Of a stretch of 7,325 nt of DNA, positions 5,754-7,325 are shown piece after piece (positions within the stretch are counted from its first letter, which is position 1; the number at the start of each line of letters is the position of its first letter). The notes under the pieces are model-generated. The model was not told the origin of the DNA, searched no databases, and saw nothing but the letters and a program-made list of their open reading frames with translations. This stretch comes from Anaerolineales bacterium UBA3940 (GTDB lineage Bacteria > Chloroflexota > Anaerolineae > Aggregatilineales > UBA3940): assembly GCA_002385675.1 (NCBI GenBank), contig DGDY01000302.1, positions 1 to 7,325 on the forward strand. The letters are read 5' to 3'. The translations under genes and the position numbers were made by a program.

Positions 5754-6974
5754 ATGTTATCTAACTGGCTCATGCTTCTGGGTGTGTCACTCGTCGCCGT
5801 CGTGGGCTGGCTGCTCCTCACGCGGCGGCTGACGCGGCCTGCCTGGCTCTTGCTGGGCGTGCTGCTGCTTGTCGAACTGGTGCTGGCGGCGCTGTCGCAG
5901 CGCAACTGGCCGCTGGAGTACCGCCTCGTCCCCTGGTTTATCGACATGATCAGCGAGGAGCGCAATCTGCCCGCAACGCTGTCCGCCAGCCTGCTGGCGC
6001 TCGTCGGCGTCTTCGGCCTGTACAACGCGAGGGGTCTGCTCAAGGGGTGGAACTGGCCGAACGCGTTCTGGCTGCTGTTCGGGCTGGTGTTCCTCATACT
6101 GGGGTTCGACGAGTACAGCGAGATTCACGAGTTCATCCGGTACTGGAAGTACTACTATGGGGCGGCAGGCATCCTGCTCGTCGTTGTGACTGTCGTCGCC
6201 TTTCGGCGATACTGGCCGGAACAGTGGCTGGTGCTGGCGCTCATCATCGGCGGCATGGCCCTGATGGCAAGCGGCGGGATGGTCATCGAGGAGATCGTTA
6301 TTTACCGGGGCTGCTTCGGCGTGACCATCATCGACTGCCTGCGCCTGCAGATCTTCGAGGAGCTGTTCGAGATCGCGGGGACGACGCTCGTGCTGACTGG
6401 CGCTGTTGAGCACGCCCTTCGCGGGGCTGAACCCGCGCAACGGCGGCAGGTGGCGCGCTTTGCCGTGCTGGGCGCGCTCGTGTGGGGGGTGGTGATTGCG
6501 GCCTACCAGTTCGGGCTGCCCGCCGCGCAGGCTCGATGGATGGCGACGCCTGTCAGCGTGCAGTATCTCAACGGGGATCTGGAACTGGTGGCTTACCGGC
6601 TCCCCGACGGGCCGATCACGCCGGACTCAGGCTCGCTGCCCGTGACGCTGTACTGGCGCGCCAACAGGCGTTTGCATGACGAATACGGGATCTCCGCGCA
6701 CCTGGAGGAGTTCCCAGACCTGGTCAACGTGACGCAGATTGACGGCCCGATGACCGCCCCGCCTGCGACGGCCTGGCTGCCCGGCCAGATCGTGCCGCAG
6801 GTCGTGGAGATTCCAATCCCGCCGGACATCGAGCCGCGGGACTACTGGCTGCTGCTGACGATCTGGACGCGCCCCTGGTATGACTTCAACTACGTGGAGA
6901 TCACCCAGGCCGACCGCGAACTGCTCGGCTCGACCACGGTGATTCTGCACACGGTACACATCGCGCCGCGCTAG
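5754..6974 (+). CDS. Uncharacterised eight-helix membrane protein with extracytoplasmic C-terminal beta-domain
   Basis: A 406-residue protein I do not recognise by name. Hydrophobic segments lie near residues 5-22, 29-47, 73-91, 103-119, 135-151, 157-176, 204-222 and 236-252. Arg/Lys-rich loops (24-28, 93-97, 151-152, 223-235) place the N-terminus and C-terminus outside by the positive-inside rule. Three acidic clusters then fall at the outer ends of helices: DEYSEIHE (119-126) after helix 4, EE (179-180) after helix 6, and EELFE (202-206) before helix 7. C187 and C195 lie in the same outer loop and could form a disulfide. Residues about 266-404 form a beta-rich domain (for example PVTLYWRA, WLPGQIVPQ, YWLLLTIW) like the C-terminal domains of Chloroflexota membrane glycosyltransferases. 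However, no glycosyltransferase motif is seen in the helices. GGGGAA at 5739-5744 is the probable ribosome binding site. It converges with the gene ending at 7007. Confidence 0.8.
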   Translation: MLSNWLMLLGVSLVAVVGWLLLTRRLTRPAWLLLGVLLLVELVLAALSQRNWPLEYRLVPWFIDMISEERNLPATLSASLLALVGVFGLYNARGLLKGWNWPNAFWLLFGLVFLILGFDEYSEIHEFIRYWKYYYGAAGILLVVVTVVAFRRYWPEQWLVLALIIGGMALMASGGMVIEEIVIYRGCFGVTIIDCLRLQIFEELFEIAGTTLVLTGAVEHALRGAEPAQRRQVARFAVLGALVWGVVIAAYQFGLPAAQARWMATPVSVQYLNGDLELVAYRLPDGPITPDSGSLPVTLYWRANRRLHDEYGISAHLEEFPDLVNVTQIDGPMTAPPATAWLPGQIVPQVVEIPIPPDIEPRDYWLLLTIWTRPWYDFNYVEITQADRELLGSTTVILHTVHIAPR

Positions 6975-7006
6975 CGGGTTGTCGCTGGTTGCCTGCGAGA
7001 GTCTTA

Positions 7007-7325
7007 TTACCGGGCCCACCCCAGCGAGAAGACGCGGAAGTTAAGCGTGCGCGGGTCGTTCGGGGCGAACTGCTGCCCGCCATTCTCGACGTGCAGCCGG
7101 TACGCCCCGCTCTCACCCTCGTCCAGCGGCAGTTCTAGCTCGACGGTCTCGCGGCCTTCTACAGCCGCCGTCGCGACGACCTGCCCCTCACTGTCGAGGA
7201 GTTGCAGCTCAAACGGCGCGTAGCTCAGGCCTGGCCCGGCCTCGACCAGCAGTTGCAGCCGTGGCCGATCTTCGGGAGCAACGATGTATAGTTCGGCGTC
7301 GTTGTTAACCCAGCGGAACTGCTCG
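7007..7325 (-). CDS. C-terminal end of a large surface or membrane protein (beta-domain), partial
   Basis: An open frame of 105 codons on - runs in from the right edge to a double stop (TAA at 7009-7007, and again at 7006-7004). No start codon for the gene is inside the window. The peptide alternates hydrophobic and polar residues as in a beta-sandwich. It includes NNDAELYIV near its beginning, ELQLLDSEGQVV and ELELPLDEG in the middle, and ends with PNDPRTLNFRVFSLGWAR. This resembles the C-terminal extracytoplasmic domain of Chloroflexota family-39-like glycosyltransferases, as I recall them, so the missing part may be a multi-helix membrane enzyme. That is inference; only the beta-domain is visible. 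The frame has no in-frame stop and a coding-like composition. It converges with the eight-helix membrane gene at a distance of 32 bases. Confidence 0.75.
   Translation of the reverse strand, partial: EQFRWVNNDAELYIVAPEDRPRLQLLVEAGPGLSYAPFELQLLDSEGQVVATAAVEGRETVELELPLDEGESGAYRLHVENGGQQFAPNDPRTLNFRVFSLGWAR

Noticed and set aside
5603..5764. 53-codon frame on + starting in the promoter region and overlapping the membrane gene start
   Set aside because: No ribosome binding site precedes its ATG, which lies in the -35 area of the opposing promoter. The peptide has no recognisable features.
5787..6440. Open frame on - across the eight-helix membrane gene
   Set aside because: Its product is rich in Q, P, R and D, typical of the reverse of a hydrophobic gene. 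The + frame has a coherent eight-helix topology.

Overview
The window is GC-rich and densely coded. It looks like the genome of an environmental bacterium, most likely a Chloroflexota (Anaerolineae-like) lineage. That placement is an inference. It rests on the mix of gene families, on the plant-like CbbY homologue, and on two extracytoplasmic beta-domains at the right end that resemble the C-terminal regions of large Chloroflexota membrane glycosyltransferases. No rRNA, tRNA, CRISPR array, insertion sequence or integrase was seen.

Left block (1-4634, all on +): a five-gene sugar-phosphate module. In order it holds the 3' end of a GatY/KbaY-type class II aldolase, a CbbY-type HAD phosphatase (xylulose-1,5-bisphosphate phosphatase family, overlapping the aldolase by ATGA), a DhaL-type kinase subunit, a long transaldolase, and a DhaK-type kinase subunit. 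The kinase subunits are split, with the transaldolase gene between them. The last three genes each have a good ribosome binding site, and each is preceded by a 95-178 bp spacer that can fold into a hairpin. A 12-bp perfect stem at 4606-4634 closes the block. Together the genes could move C3 units between ketose phosphates: a transaldolase or aldolase releases or accepts dihydroxyacetone or DHAP, DhaK/DhaL phosphorylates the free triose (or a related short ketose), and the phosphatase removes a bisphosphate by-product or intermediate. The actual substrates cannot be read from sequence.

Middle (4635-5753): a convergent alpha/beta-hydrolase gene on -. It is driven by a promoter with exact TTGACA and TATAAT boxes. 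Its 18-bp spacer is almost wholly filled by a perfect 16-bp palindrome, so it is very probably a tightly regulated promoter. This is the clearest regulatory signal in the window.

Right block (5754-7325): an uncharacterised eight-helix membrane protein with three acidic/histidine clusters predicted on the same outer face and a C-terminal extracytoplasmic beta-domain. It converges with the 3' end of a second gene on -, which has no start codon in the window and encodes the C-terminal beta-domain of a larger surface or membrane protein.
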